The notes: generated by a model not told the origin, from the sequence alone. DNA of 64,000 bases from Stutzerimonas stutzeri (GCF_000590475.1 NZ_CP007441.1:101580-165579), one strand, 5' to 3'. Shown: positions 33,315 to 42,703, counted from the stretch's first letter. Program-made: numbers and translations.

Positions 33315-35465
33315 ATGGCGAAGACGGACGGGCCCATTGCGGCTGACACGAATACCACGCTCCATATCGCCTTACAGGCGGCCTCCGAAGACATCTGGGC
33401 ACAGAAATACCGTCTGACCCGCAAGGACGGCAGCGCCGTCGACGACAGCGTCGATGCGACCTGGCAGCGGGTCGCCCGCGCCCTTGCCGATGTCGAAACC
33501 GAAGAGACTCGTGAGCACTGGTATCAGCGGTTTCTCTGGGCGCTGCGCAACGGTGCGATTCCTGCCGGGCGGATCATTTCCAACGCCGGCGCGCAGGATT
33601 ACAAGCCCGCCACGTCCACCATCAACTGCACCGTTTCCGGCACCATTGCCGACTCGATGGACGACATTCTCGGCAAGGTCCATGAAGCCGGACTGACCCT
33701 CAAGGCCGGCTGCGGCATCGGCTACGAGTTCAGTACCCTGCGCCCGCGGGGCTCCTTTGTCTCCGGGGCCGGCGCGCATACCAGCGGGCCGCTGTCGTTC
33801 ATGGATATCTTCGACAAGATGTGCTTCACGGTCAGCTCAGCCGGCGGGCGCCGCGGCGCGCAGATGGGCACCTTCGATGTCGGCCATCCGGATGTGCGCG
33901 AATTCATTCGCGCCAAGCGCGAGGACGGCCGGCTGCGCCAGTTCAACCTCAGCCTGCTGGTCACTGATGAGTTCATGCAGGCGGTGGAGCGCGACGCCGA
34001 CTGGCCGCTGATCTTCCCGTTGCACCTGAAAGAGAAAGCCGAGCTCGACCTTGAAGACCCGGAGCAAGTGCTCTGGCGCGAGTGGCCGAGCCATTACGGC
34101 TACATCGTTCGCGACGACGGCCTGGTGGCCTGCAAGATCTACGGCCGGGTCAAGGCGCGGCATCTGTGGGACATGATCATGGCGTCCACCTACGACTACG
34201 CCGAGCCGGGTTTCATCCTCATCGATAGGGTCAACCAGTTGAACAACAACTGGTGGTGCGAAGCGATCCGCGCCACCAATCCCTGCGGTGAACAGCCATT
34301 GCCGCCCTACGGCTCCTGTTTGCTGGGCTCGATCAACCTGACCCATTTCGTCATCGATCCCTTCGGTGTCGATGCCCGCTTCGACTGGGACAAGTATCGC
34401 GAAGTGGTGCGCGTGTTCACTCGGATCCTGGACAACGTGGTGGAGATCAACGGGTTGCCCCTGGCCCAGCAGCGCCATGAGATCGAGAGCAAGCGGCGCC
34501 ACGGCATGGGCTTTCTTGGGCTGGGTTCGGCCCTGACGCTGCTCAAGCTGCGTTATGGCAGCGCCGAGGCCTGCGTATTCACCGAAGAGGTCGCGCGGGA
34601 GATGGCGCTGGTCGGCTGGGAACAGGCGCTGGAGCTGTCGATGGAAAAGGGTCCCGCGCCACTGCTGAGCGAAACGTTCGAAGTCACCGCCGAGATGCTG
34701 CGCAAGCGCCCAGAAATGACGAAGGATGGTTACAAACTGGGCGATCAGATACCCGGCCGTATACTGCACGCGAAATATTCCCGCTATATGCAAAAAATCG
34801 CCGAGTACGCGCCCGAACTGATCGAGGCGCTGGCCGGGCAGGGTGCGCGCTTCACTCATCACAGCTCGATTGCGCCCACCGGCACCATCAGTCTGAGCCT
34901 GGCCAACAACGCCTCCAATGGCATCGAGCCGAGCTTTGCCCATCACTACTCGCGCAACCTGATCCGCGCCGGGCGCAAGGCCAAGGAGAAGATCGAGGTG
35001 TTCAGCTACGAGTTGCTGGCTTATCGCACGCTGATCAACTCGCGGGCCAAGCCGGGCTCGACCGAGCCCGGCGAGCAGCTGCCGGATTATTTCATTACTG
35101 CCGACGACATCACCCCGACCCAGCACGTCGACATCCAGGCCGCGGCGCAGAAGTGGGTCGACTCGTCGATATCCAAGACGGCCAACGTGCCCACCGATTA
35201 TCCGTTCGAGGCGTTCAAGGATATCTACCGCTACGCCTGGCGGCAGGGGCTGAAAGGCTGCACCACCTTCCGCTTCAACCCGGCGGCGTTCCAGGGCGTG
35301 CTGGTCAAGGAGGCCGACCTGGAGAAGACCCTGTACCGCTTCATCCTTGAAGACGGCAGCGTGGTCGAGCTCAAAGGCAATGAAGAAGTCGAATACGACG
35401 GTGAGGTCAATTCCGCCGCCAATTTGTTCGACGCCCTCAAGGAAGGTTACTACGGCAAGTACTGA
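33315..35465 (+). CDS. nrdJa: Class II (B12-dependent) ribonucleotide reductase, catalytic subunit NrdJa
   Basis: The 716-residue protein reduces ribonucleotides using adenosylcobalamin. STINCTVSGTI holds the first active-site Cys, NPCGEQPLPPYGSC at about 321-334 holds the thiyl-radical Cys and Glu, and TGTISLSLANNASNGIEPS is the phosphate-binding region. The C-terminal redox Cys region is missing and is supplied by nrdJb downstream, the split form described in P. aeruginosa. No cobalamin riboswitch is visible in the 150-base leader. The ribosome-binding site is weak. Confidence 0.93.
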   Translation: MAKTDGPIAADTNTTLHIALQAASEDIWAQKYRLTRKDGSAVDDSVDATWQRVARALADVETEETREHWYQRFLWALRNGAIPAGRIISNAGAQDYKPATSTINCTVSGTIADSMDDILGKVHEAGLTLKAGCGIGYEFSTLRPRGSFVSGAGAHTSGPLSFMDIFDKMCFTVSSAGGRRGAQMGTFDVGHPDVREFIRAKREDGRLRQFNLSLLVTDEFMQAVERDADWPLIFPLHLKEKAELDLEDPEQVLWREWPSHYGYIVRDDGLVACKIYGRVKARHLWDMIMASTYDYAEPGFILIDRVNQLNNNWWCEAIRATNPCGEQPLPPYGSCLLGSINLTHFVIDPFGVDARFDWDKYREVVRVFTRILDNVVEINGLPLAQQRHEIESKRRHGMGFLGLGSALTLLKLRYGSAEACVFTEEVAREMALVGWEQALELSMEKGPAPLLSETFEVTAEMLRKRPEMTKDGYKLGDQIPGRILHAKYSRYMQKIAEYAPELIEALAGQGARFTHHSSIAPTGTISLSLANNASNGIEPSFAHHYSRNLIRAGRKAKEKIEVFSYELLAYRTLINSRAKPGSTEPGEQLPDYFITADDITPTQHVDIQAAAQKWVDSSISKTANVPTDYPFEAFKDIYRYAWRQGLKGCTTFRFNPAAFQGVLVKEADLEKTLYRFILEDGSVVELKGNEEVEYDGEVNSAANLFDALKEGYYGKY

Positions 35466-35515
35466 GCCCCGATTGATAGCCGGGCGGCGCCTGTCGTCCG
35501 GATGGAGAAGCTGCA

Positions 35516-36211
35516 ATGACCGTCAAGATCACTCAACGCATCAAGGGCTTCAAGGTCGTCGACGAGACCCTGGAGCGCCCAGCCGCCACTCCTGACAACA
35601 CCACCGCCAAAGCCAAAGTGGTGGAGATGGACGAAAGCCTGCAGCGGCCGGAAATCCTGGTCGGCATGACCTACAAGATCAAATCGCCGTTGTTCGAGCA
35701 TGCGCTGTACGTCACCGTCAACGACGTGGTGCTCAACGCCGGCACGCCTTACGAACAGCGGCGTCCGTTCGAGATATTCATCAACTCCAAGAACATGGAT
35801 CACTTCCAGTGGATCGTCGCGCTCACGCGGATCATGTCCGCGGTGTTCCGCAAGGGTGGCGATTGCACCTTTCTGGTCGAGGAGCTGAAAGCAGTGTTCG
35901 ATCCCCGTGGCGGCTACCTCAAGAAGGGCGGCGTCTACATGCCCTCCATCGTCGCCGAAATCGGCGGCGTGCTGGAGCGCCACCTGATCCACATCGGCAT
36001 GCTCGAAGGCCATGCGCTAGATGAAACCCAGCTCAAATACCTGGCCGAAAAGCGCGCTGCCTACGAAGCCAGTCAAGGCGCCGTGACAGTCGAGCCGGGC
36101 GAAGGCTTCCCCGCCGGCGCGCAGTTATGTAGCAAGTGCAACACCCAGGCGGTGGTGCAGATGGACGGCTGTGCGACGTGTCTTAACTGCGGCAACTCGA
36201 AGTGTGGGTGA
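35516..36211 (+). CDS. nrdJb: Class II ribonucleotide reductase second subunit NrdJb
   Basis: The 231-residue protein corresponds to the C-terminal part of one-chain NrdJ. The middle is a TSCPD-type domain (TFLVEELKAVFDPRGGYLKK). The end carries the Cys-rich tail CSKC, CATC, NC and KC from about 204, which should provide zinc binding and the mobile redox pair that re-reduces NrdJa. It follows nrdJa after 50 bases, with GGATGGAGAAG upstream of the ATG. Confidence 0.92.
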   Translation: MTVKITQRIKGFKVVDETLERPAATPDNTTAKAKVVEMDESLQRPEILVGMTYKIKSPLFEHALYVTVNDVVLNAGTPYEQRRPFEIFINSKNMDHFQWIVALTRIMSAVFRKGGDCTFLVEELKAVFDPRGGYLKKGGVYMPSIVAEIGGVLERHLIHIGMLEGHALDETQLKYLAEKRAAYEASQGAVTVEPGEGFPAGAQLCSKCNTQAVVQMDGCATCLNCGNSKCG

Positions 36212-36322
36212 GAACCCAGTCTAGGACCTGCTGCGCCTCGGTCCTGCTGCGCTAAAACAGCCATGGCGCCTGCCCTCATCGGAAAGCCGCTTGCGGTGGA
36301 GCACCTTAGCCGCGCCGGTCCC

Positions 36323-36484
36323 GTATGGTGGGCTTTAGCCCACCGAAGACTTTCGCTACGGATAGAGGAGACCTTACGGCGCGGGACAGACGGCGTTCTG
36401 CTCTGGCCCATTGACTCAGTCGGTGCCCTGTTTCGGGGGGCTGAAGCGGGGGGCTGAAGCGGAGCGCCGCCCGGCCCACCCTAC
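36323..36484. repeat. Intergenic repeat-like element with hairpin and imperfect terminal inverted repeats
   Basis: The 351-base gap between nrdJb and ppnN contains GTATGGTGGGC at 36323-36333 and its near-perfect inverse GCCCACCCTAC at 36474-36484 (one mismatch in eleven). Inside, GGTGGGCTTTAGCCCACC at 36327-36344 folds into an 8-bp hairpin. A 13-base unit CGGGGGGCTGAAG is repeated in tandem at 36434-36459. The layout resembles palindromic REP/MITE-type intergenic elements of pseudomonads. No coding frame is convincing in the gap. Confidence 0.5.
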
Positions 36485-36562
36485 GTAGACCGAACACAGC
36501 GTTTTGCGATGTGCCGGATCGACGGCACCGGTGGCACCGCTGCCGTTACGGGCCTGCAGGGT

Positions 36563-37936
36563 TCAGGTCACCACGCGATAGCACGGCTCGTACGGGCGGC
36601 CGCCGGGCAGTTTCATCCGGTGCTGTTCGACGAATGCCTGCAGCAGCTTGTCCAGGGGCTTCATGATCGCTGGATCGCCGTGGATTTCGTAGCGGCCGAA
36701 CTGCTCGATGCGGCGGATGCCAGTGTCCTTGACGTTCCCCGCGACGATCCCGGAGAACGCCCGTCGCAGATTCGCTGCCAGCTCATGAGGCGGCACGGCT
36801 CGGGTCAGCTGCAGGCTGGCCATGTTTTCATGGGTCGGATCGAAGGGGCGCTGGAAGCCTTCCTCGATCTTCAATAGCCAGTTGAAATGGAAGGCATCGT
36901 TGCGTTCGCGGCGGAACTGCTTGACGGCCTTCAACCCCTCGACCATCTGCCGCGCCACCTCGGCCGGGTTGTCGATAATGATCTGGTAGAGGCTCTGGGC
37001 TTTTTCGCCGAGCGTGGCGCCGACGAAATCGCGAATCTGCTCCAGGTACGGCGCGGCGCTTTCCGGGCCGGTGAGGATGACCGGGAAGGGCACGTCACGG
37101 TTGTCCGGATGCAGCAGAATGCCCAGCAGGTAGAGGAATTCTTCTGCCGTACCGACGCCACCTGGGAAGATGATGATGCCGTGACCGACACGAACGAAGG
37201 CTTCAAGGCGCTTTTCGATATCCGGCAGGATCACCAGCTCGTTGACGATCGGGTTCGGCGCCTCGGCGGCGATGATGCCCGGTTCGGTCAGCCCCAGGTA
37301 ACGGCCAGCGAGAATGCGTTGTTTGGCATGGGCTATGGTCGCGCCCTTCATCGGGCCCTTCATCACGCCAGGCCCGCAACCGGTGCAGATGTTCAGCTTA
37401 CGCAACCCCAGTTCGTGGCCAACGCGCTTGCTGTATTTGTATTCCTCGGTGCTGATCGAGTGGCCGCCCCAGCAAACCACCATGTTCGGCTCGACCCCTG
37501 GGCGCAGCGTGCGAGCATTGCGCAGCAGATGGAATACGTAGTCGGTGATGCCTTGGGAGCTGCTGAGGTCGATACGCGGACTGCCCAGCTCGCTCTCGGT
37601 GTAGACGATGTCACGCAGCGCGCTGAAGAGCATCTCCCGGGTGCTGGCGATCATCTCGCCATCGACGAAGGCATCGGCGGGCGCGTTGAGCAGTTCCAGG
37701 CGCACGCCGCGATCCTGTTGGTGAATGCGCACTTCGAAGTCGTCGTAGGCTTCGAGAACGGTTTTGGCGTTATCGATGCGCGCACCGGTGTTGAGAATCG
37801 CCAGGACGCATTGGCGGAACAGCGTGTAGGTCGTGCCTGAACTGGCTTCGCTCAGTTGTTGAACTTCTCGTTGGGATAGCGTTTCCAGGCTGCCCTTGGG
37901 GCTTACCGAGGCATTGATTACGTAGCGTGAGGTCAT
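36563..37936 (-). CDS. ppnN: Nucleotide 5'-monophosphate nucleosidase PpnN (YgdH, LOG family)
   Basis: The 457-residue protein has an N-terminal YgdH-type domain (INASVSPKGSLETLSQREVQ), the Rossmann-like LOG core with GCGPGVMKGPMKGA and FPGGVGTAEEFLYLLG, and a C-terminal extension to NRVVT-like CYRVVT. PpnN of E. coli splits nucleotide monophosphates into base and ribose phosphate and is activated by (p)ppGpp. ATG 37936 is preferred over an earlier in-frame start because AGGGA lies ten bases before it and the family N-terminus starts there. In P. aeruginosa this gene is not between nrdJb and thrB. Confidence 0.9.
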   Translation of the reverse strand: MTSRYVINASVSPKGSLETLSQREVQQLSEASSGTTYTLFRQCVLAILNTGARIDNAKTVLEAYDDFEVRIHQQDRGVRLELLNAPADAFVDGEMIASTREMLFSALRDIVYTESELGSPRIDLSSSQGITDYVFHLLRNARTLRPGVEPNMVVCWGGHSISTEEYKYSKRVGHELGLRKLNICTGCGPGVMKGPMKGATIAHAKQRILAGRYLGLTEPGIIAAEAPNPIVNELVILPDIEKRLEAFVRVGHGIIIFPGGVGTAEEFLYLLGILLHPDNRDVPFPVILTGPESAAPYLEQIRDFVGATLGEKAQSLYQIIIDNPAEVARQMVEGLKAVKQFRRERNDAFHFNWLLKIEEGFQRPFDPTHENMASLQLTRAVPPHELAANLRRAFSGIVAGNVKDTGIRRIEQFGRYEIHGDPAIMKPLDKLLQAFVEQHRMKLPGGRPYEPCYRVVT

Positions 37937-38304
37937 TCGTTCTGTTCCCTGAAAACAATGCCACCGAGCCAGGCAGGTCAGGTGCATCAGGATTGTGATG
38001 TGCCCGGGTTGGGCCCGGGGCGCATGGTTACACGGGTTCGACAGCGCGACGCCAGGCGTTGATCGAACGCCTGCAGACGCAGGCTAGGGCGAAAGTCGGT
38101 CATCTTACCCCGGCCGCTTCGACGAACATGGGTGGGGCTTCTTGACGCCAGGGCCGCGGAAATGTTCCTCACGCCCCCTTATTGCCAGTGTCGCCGCCCA
38201 AAACTTCGACCGCAAACGGCGCCGATCGTCTTCGCTCGGGCGGAATGTTTGAGACGGCGCCGTTCCCACCAGGTGCCGCACGGCGTTCTGGCCGGCGGAA
38301 CCGT
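37937..38304. other. Non-coding gap between ppnN and thrB
   Basis: No frame in these 368 bases looks convincingly coding. It contains a CCCGGG-loop-CCCGGG hairpin at 38003-38019 in the ppnN leader. Two copies of the palindrome CGGCGCCG lie near 38216 and 38257, just downstream of thrB; they are not followed by a T-run, so they are not a standard terminator. Confidence 0.5.
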
Positions 38305-39255
38305 TTAGAGCGCGAACGGCAATACGCTGTGGCAATGCTGGCGGGCAGCGAGCAGGTGGCGAAATTCGTCCGGATCCTTGATCAGCACGGGCTGGCCGGC
38401 GAAATTTTGTGCAGCGATCAGGCGCGAGAGCCAGAAGCGCACGCAGGCCACGCGCAGCATCGGTTTCCACAGCTCGGCTTCGGCCGGGGTGAACCGGCGC
38501 AGGCTGGAGTAGGCGGCCAGCAACGCCTGGCTGCGCTCTTCGTCGAGTTCGCCGTTGGGGTGTGAGCACCAATCGTTCACCGTGATGGCGATGTCGTAGA
38601 GCATCGGCCCGGCGCACGCATTGTAGAAGTCGATCACGCCGCTCAGGTGGGTGCCCTCGAACAGCACGTTGTCGCGGAACAGGTCGGCGTGCAGATTGGC
38701 GCGGGGCAGCGCGAGGATCTTCGGTTTCAGTTCGGCGATCTCTGCCAGACCGTCGCGTAGCAGGGGCAGTTGCTCCTCGGGCAGGGACATGGCGAGACTG
38801 GGACCTTCCGCTTGCATCCAGTCCAGGCCGCGGTCGCTGCGGCGTTCGATGATCTGCTCGCGAGTGGCCAAATGCAGTCGCGCCAACAGCCGACCGACTT
38901 CGGCGCAGTGGTGCGCATTGGGCGTAGCAACGTGCTTGCCAGGCAGCCGTGGCTGCAGCATCGCGGGCTTTTCCGCCAGGCTGCGCAGGGCTTCGCCACG
39001 CGCCGTGCGCAATGCGTAAGGCACCGGCAGGCGTGCCCGGTGCAGCACGTCGAGCAGTTCGATAAAGAACGGCAGGTCCTGGGTTGGGCCGCGTTCGACC
39101 AGCGTCAGGACATACTCGCCCTTTTCCAGGCTGACGAAGAAATTGCTGTTCTCGCTGCCCGCGGCGATGCCTTCGAAGTCGCGCAGGCGCCCGAGTTGAT
39201 AGGGCGCCAGAAAGACTTCGAGTTCTTCGCGTTGCAGCGGAGTGAATACCGACAT
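38305..39255 (-). CDS. thrB: Homoserine kinase, type II (APH fold)
   Basis: The 316-residue kinase phosphorylates homoserine in threonine synthesis. It has the aminoglycoside phosphotransferase-like fold: EGIAAGSENSNFFV at the nucleotide loop, NLHADLFRDNVLFEG at about 186-200 with the catalytic Asp, and SGVIDFYNACAGPMLYDIA with the metal-binding Asp. It is unrelated to GHMP-type ThrB of enterics. DUF2782 lies 30 bases upstream, so the pair is probably one transcript as in P. aeruginosa PA5494-5495. Confidence 0.93.
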   Translation of the reverse strand: MSVFTPLQREELEVFLAPYQLGRLRDFEGIAAGSENSNFFVSLEKGEYVLTLVERGPTQDLPFFIELLDVLHRARLPVPYALRTARGEALRSLAEKPAMLQPRLPGKHVATPNAHHCAEVGRLLARLHLATREQIIERRSDRGLDWMQAEGPSLAMSLPEEQLPLLRDGLAEIAELKPKILALPRANLHADLFRDNVLFEGTHLSGVIDFYNACAGPMLYDIAITVNDWCSHPNGELDEERSQALLAAYSSLRRFTPAEAELWKPMLRVACVRFWLSRLIAAQNFAGQPVLIKDPDEFRHLLAARQHCHSVLPFAL

Positions 39256-39285
39256 GAATGGCCTTCCGTTAACGACGTCGCTGCG

Positions 39286-39567
39286 TTACCAGCTGAATAT
39301 TTCCCAAGCGGGGATCAGCATATCCGGCTTGTCGGCGCGGATGAAATTGCTGTCGCCATCGGCACGTACCAGAAAGTACGGCTTGCCGGTCTTGGGGATG
39401 ATCTTCACGGCATAGAGGAAGCCGTTGACGCGATATTCCTCGACGGTGCGCTCGCCTTCCTGGCGAATGGTCACGTCGGGCTCGCCCTCGACCGGCTCCT
39501 GGGCGAAGGCGGTCAGCGGCATCAACGCCAGCAGGCTGGCCAGCATCAGAGGTTTGATCGCGCGCAT
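39286..39567 (-). CDS. DUF2782 secreted protein
   Basis: The 93-residue protein has a signal peptide (LMLASLLALMPLTAFA) and a small domain ending GKPYFLVRADGDSNFIRAD, diagnostic of DUF2782 in pseudomonads. The function is unknown. It is predicted to be periplasmic. It stands upstream of thrB and divergent from polA, whose start is 76 bases away. Confidence 0.85.
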   Translation of the reverse strand: MRAIKPLMLASLLALMPLTAFAQEPVEGEPDVTIRQEGERTVEEYRVNGFLYAVKIIPKTGKPYFLVRADGDSNFIRADKPDMLIPAWEIFSW

Positions 39568-39643
39568 GATAACCTTGTCCCTTTGTCGTCAAGTGGTCCG
39601 ATGCATTCTAGCTGCGGTCCCGCCGAAAAGGTTGATCCTGCTC

Positions 39644-42388
39644 ATGAGCCAAGCGCCCCTCGTTCTGGTGGACGGTTCGTCCTACCTCTATCGCGCCTTT
39701 CACGCCCTGCCTCCGTTGACCACCTCCACCGGCAAGCCCACCGGGGCGGTGAAGGGCGTGCTGAACATGCTGCTGGCGCTGCGCCGGCAATACCCGGACA
39801 GCCCGTTCGCGGTGGTCTTCGATGCCAAGGGACCGACCTTCCGCGACACGCTGTTCGCCGAGTACAAGTCCCATCGCCCGCCGATGCCGGATGACCTGCG
39901 CAGTCAGGTCGAGCCATTGCATGCCAGCGTGCGTGCGCTGGGCATGCCGTTGCTGTGCGTCGATGGCGTGGAAGCCGATGACGTGATCGGCACCCTGGCG
40001 CGCCAATGCGCAGCACTCAAGCGCGACGTGATCATCTCCACTGGCGATAAGGACATGGCGCAGCTGGTCTGCCCGCACGTCACCCTGGTTAACACCATGA
40101 CCGGCAGCGTCTACGACATCGAGGGGGTGAAGACCAAGTTCGGTGTCGGTCCGGAACTGATCATCGATTTCCTCGCGCTGATGGGCGACAAGGTCGACAA
40201 CATCCCCGGCGTCCCCGGGGTCGGCGAGAAGACCGCCTGTGGCCTGCTCAACGGCATTCCGGGTGGTATCAAGGGGCTCTACGAGAATCTCGAAAAGGTC
40301 TGCGATCTGCCGATCCGCGGCGCCAAGTCGCTGGCGGCCAAACTCGAGGAGCATCGCACGGCGGCCTTCATGTCGTATGAGCTGGCAACCATCAAGATCG
40401 ACGTTCCGCTGGATGTGCAGGTCGCCGATCTGATGCCGGGCGAGCCCCATCGCGAGGCGTTGATCGCGCTGTACCGTGAGCTGGAATTCAAGAACTGGCT
40501 CGACGAGCTGCTACGCGAAGCCAAGGCCGCCGGCGAGAACTGCGAGGTGCAGCCGGAGGACTGTTCGATCCAGGCCGAGGCCCGCTACAGCACGGTGCTC
40601 GATCAGGCCGAGTTCGACGGTTGGTTGGCACGCCTGCAGGTTGCTGACTGCTTCGCCTTCGACACCGAGACCACCAGCCTCGACGCGCAGAAGGCGCAGC
40701 TGGTCGGGCTCTCCTTCGCCATCGAGGCGGGCGAAGCCGCCTACGTGCCGCTTTGCCACAGCTACATGGGCGTGCCGCAGCAACTCGATCGCGATACGGT
40801 GCTTGCCGCGCTCAAGCCGCTGCTGGAGGATCCGGAAAAGCTGAAGATCTGCCAGCACGGCAAGTACGACATGAACGTGCTAATGCATTACGGCGTGGAG
40901 ATACGCGGCATGTGTTTCGACACCATGCTCGAATCCTACGTGCTCGATGCCACCGCGACTCGGCACGACATGGACAGCCTGGCGCTGAAATATTTGGGCC
41001 GCGGCACCATCCGTTTCGAAGACATTGCCGGCAAGGGCGCCAAGCAACTGACCTTCGATCAGATCGCCATCGAGCAGGCCGGGCCCTATGCCGCCGAGGA
41101 TGCCGACGTCACCTTGCGCCTGCACCAGACCTTGATGCGTAAGCTGGAGGCCACGCCGTCGTTGCTCAAGGTGCTCAACGAGATCGAGATGCCGCTGGTG
41201 CCGGTGCTGGCGCGCATCGAGCGCAACGGGGCTCTGGTCGATGCCAATCTGCTGGGGCTGCAGAGCGTCGAGATTGGCAACAAGCTCGTCGATCTGGAGC
41301 GGGAGGCCTATGACATCGCTGGTGAAGAGTTCAACCTCGGCTCACCCAAGCAGCTCTGCGCGATTCTCTATGACAAGCTCGGTTGCCCGGTGCTGTCGAA
41401 GACCGCCGGCGGCCAACCGTCCACTGCCGAAAGTGTGCTCGCTGACCTCGCCGAAAAGGATTACCCGTTACCCAAGGTGATCATGCAGCATCGCTCTCTT
41501 AGCAAGCTCAAGGGCACCTACACCGACAAGCTGCCGCTGCAGATCAATCCCCGCACCGGCCGCATCCACACCAGCTATCACCAGGCAGTGGCAGCGACTG
41601 GGCGACTGTCTTCATCAGACCCGAACCTGCAGAACATCCCAATCCGCACCGCCGAGGGTCGGCGCATCCGCCAGGCGTTCATTGCTGCGCCCGGCTACAA
41701 ATTGCTGGCCGCCGACTACTCACAGATCGAACTGCGCATCATGGCCCACCTGGCCCAGGATGAAGGCTTGCTCTACGCCTTCCAGAACGACCTGGACGTG
41801 CATCGCGCCACCGCGGCCGAAGTGTTCGGCGTCGAGCTGGACCAGGTCAGCAATGATCAGCGGCGCAGCGCCAAGGCGATCAACTTCGGCCTGATCTACG
41901 GCATGAGCGCCTTCGGCCTGGCCAAGCAGATCGACGTCTCCCGCGGCGAGGCGCAGGCCTACATCGACCGTTACTTTGCGCGCTACCCCGGGGTGCTCGC
42001 CTATATGGAGCGCACCCGCGCCCAGGCGGCCGAGCAGGGCTATGTCGAGACCCTGTTCGGCCGCCGGCTGTATCTACCCGAAATCAACTCGAAGAACGGC
42101 GCCATGCGCAAGGGCGCCGAACGCACCGCGATCAATGCACCGATGCAGGGGACCGCGGCGGACATCATCAAGCGCGCCATGATCAGCGTCGACAACTGGC
42201 TGCAGCAGAGCGGGCTGGATGCCCGGGTGATCCTGCAGGTGCATGACGAATTGGTGGTCGAGGTCCGTGAAGATCTGGTCGAGCAGGTACGCGCGCAGAT
42301 CTGCCCGCTGATGAGCCAGGCTGCCGAACTGGACGTGCCGCTGTTGGTCGAGGCCGGTGTCGGCAACAACTGGGACGAGGCGCATTGA
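39644..42388 (+). CDS. polA: DNA polymerase I
   Basis: The 914-residue enzyme has all three activities. The 5'-3' exonuclease domain covers about 1-300 (VDGSSYLYRAFHALP; DGVEADDVIGTLA; GDKVDNIPGVPGVGEKTA). The 3'-5' exonuclease core starts near FDTETTSLD at 339. The polymerase has motif A DYSQIELRI near 691, motif B KAINFGLIYG near 742 and motif C QVHDE near 865. It works in Okazaki fragment processing and repair. ATG 39644 begins the family N-terminus SQAPLVLVDGSSYLYR; the open frame before it overlaps the divergent DUF2782 gene. Confidence 0.97.
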   Translation: MSQAPLVLVDGSSYLYRAFHALPPLTTSTGKPTGAVKGVLNMLLALRRQYPDSPFAVVFDAKGPTFRDTLFAEYKSHRPPMPDDLRSQVEPLHASVRALGMPLLCVDGVEADDVIGTLARQCAALKRDVIISTGDKDMAQLVCPHVTLVNTMTGSVYDIEGVKTKFGVGPELIIDFLALMGDKVDNIPGVPGVGEKTACGLLNGIPGGIKGLYENLEKVCDLPIRGAKSLAAKLEEHRTAAFMSYELATIKIDVPLDVQVADLMPGEPHREALIALYRELEFKNWLDELLREAKAAGENCEVQPEDCSIQAEARYSTVLDQAEFDGWLARLQVADCFAFDTETTSLDAQKAQLVGLSFAIEAGEAAYVPLCHSYMGVPQQLDRDTVLAALKPLLEDPEKLKICQHGKYDMNVLMHYGVEIRGMCFDTMLESYVLDATATRHDMDSLALKYLGRGTIRFEDIAGKGAKQLTFDQIAIEQAGPYAAEDADVTLRLHQTLMRKLEATPSLLKVLNEIEMPLVPVLARIERNGALVDANLLGLQSVEIGNKLVDLEREAYDIAGEEFNLGSPKQLCAILYDKLGCPVLSKTAGGQPSTAESVLADLAEKDYPLPKVIMQHRSLSKLKGTYTDKLPLQINPRTGRIHTSYHQAVAATGRLSSSDPNLQNIPIRTAEGRRIRQAFIAAPGYKLLAADYSQIELRIMAHLAQDEGLLYAFQNDLDVHRATAAEVFGVELDQVSNDQRRSAKAINFGLIYGMSAFGLAKQIDVSRGEAQAYIDRYFARYPGVLAYMERTRAQAAEQGYVETLFGRRLYLPEINSKNGAMRKGAERTAINAPMQGTAADIIKRAMISVDNWLQQSGLDARVILQVHDELVVEVREDLVEQVRAQICPLMSQAAELDVPLLVEAGVGNNWDEAH

Positions 42389-42466
42389 TTCGCGTGAGTC
42401 TTCCGCTGCGTAACGAATCGGCCTCGATTCGATAGGGTGACGCTGAAGTTTTTTTCAGGCGGCGAT

Positions 42467-42494
42467 GAACTTCCGGAGCAAAGGGCCTGTCTGA
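42467..42494 (+). promoter_or_regulatory. AlgU (sigma-22/RpoE-type) promoter of ErsA
   Basis: GAACTT at 42467-42472 and TCTGA at 42490-42494 are separated by 17 bases, a full match to the AlgU/RpoE consensus. It sits just upstream of the sRNA, as reported for ErsA in P. aeruginosa. Confidence 0.85.
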
Positions 42495-42499
42495 GGCTA

Positions 42500-42628
42500 C
42501 GAAGGGTGTGAAAGCCCTTCGATGCTCCTTGTTGTGTTAAGTGTTGGCAGATCTCTGGACCTCGCCCTAGCGGTCCGGATTTGGACCTCGAACTTCCCCC
42601 TCCCCCAACGAAGTTCGAGGTTTTTTTT
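42500..42628 (+). ncRNA. ersA: Small RNA ErsA (Spot 42 position, envelope-stress controlled)
   Basis: The roughly 130-nt transcript would begin about six bases after the AlgU -10 element. It starts with a hairpin (GAAGGG-tgtgaaa-gCCCTTC), followed by the unpaired C/U-rich stretch TGCTCCTTGTTGTG, the likely antisense region. It ends with a terminator: CCTCGAACTTC/GAAGTTCGAGG stem at 42586-42620 and eight T residues. Length, promoter type and location right after polA all match P. aeruginosa ErsA, which regulates algC and oprD. The 5' end is inferred. The rest of the polA-DUF4105 gap holds no other gene. Confidence 0.85.
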
Positions 42629-42703
42629 CGTCCCGAGAAAAGTGGTGTGGACACACATTCAGACGTGCAGAACCCACAGCGTCTGAGCGCCTCACCAACG
42701 TTG

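Noticed and set aside
33837..35516. 559-codon open frame opposite nrdJa
   Set aside because: Antisense shadow of a highly conserved reductase gene; no ribosome-binding site or domain supports it.
38182..38565. Plus-strand frame at the thrB 3' end
   Set aside because: Most of it is antisense to thrB and the rest has no start signal or domain.
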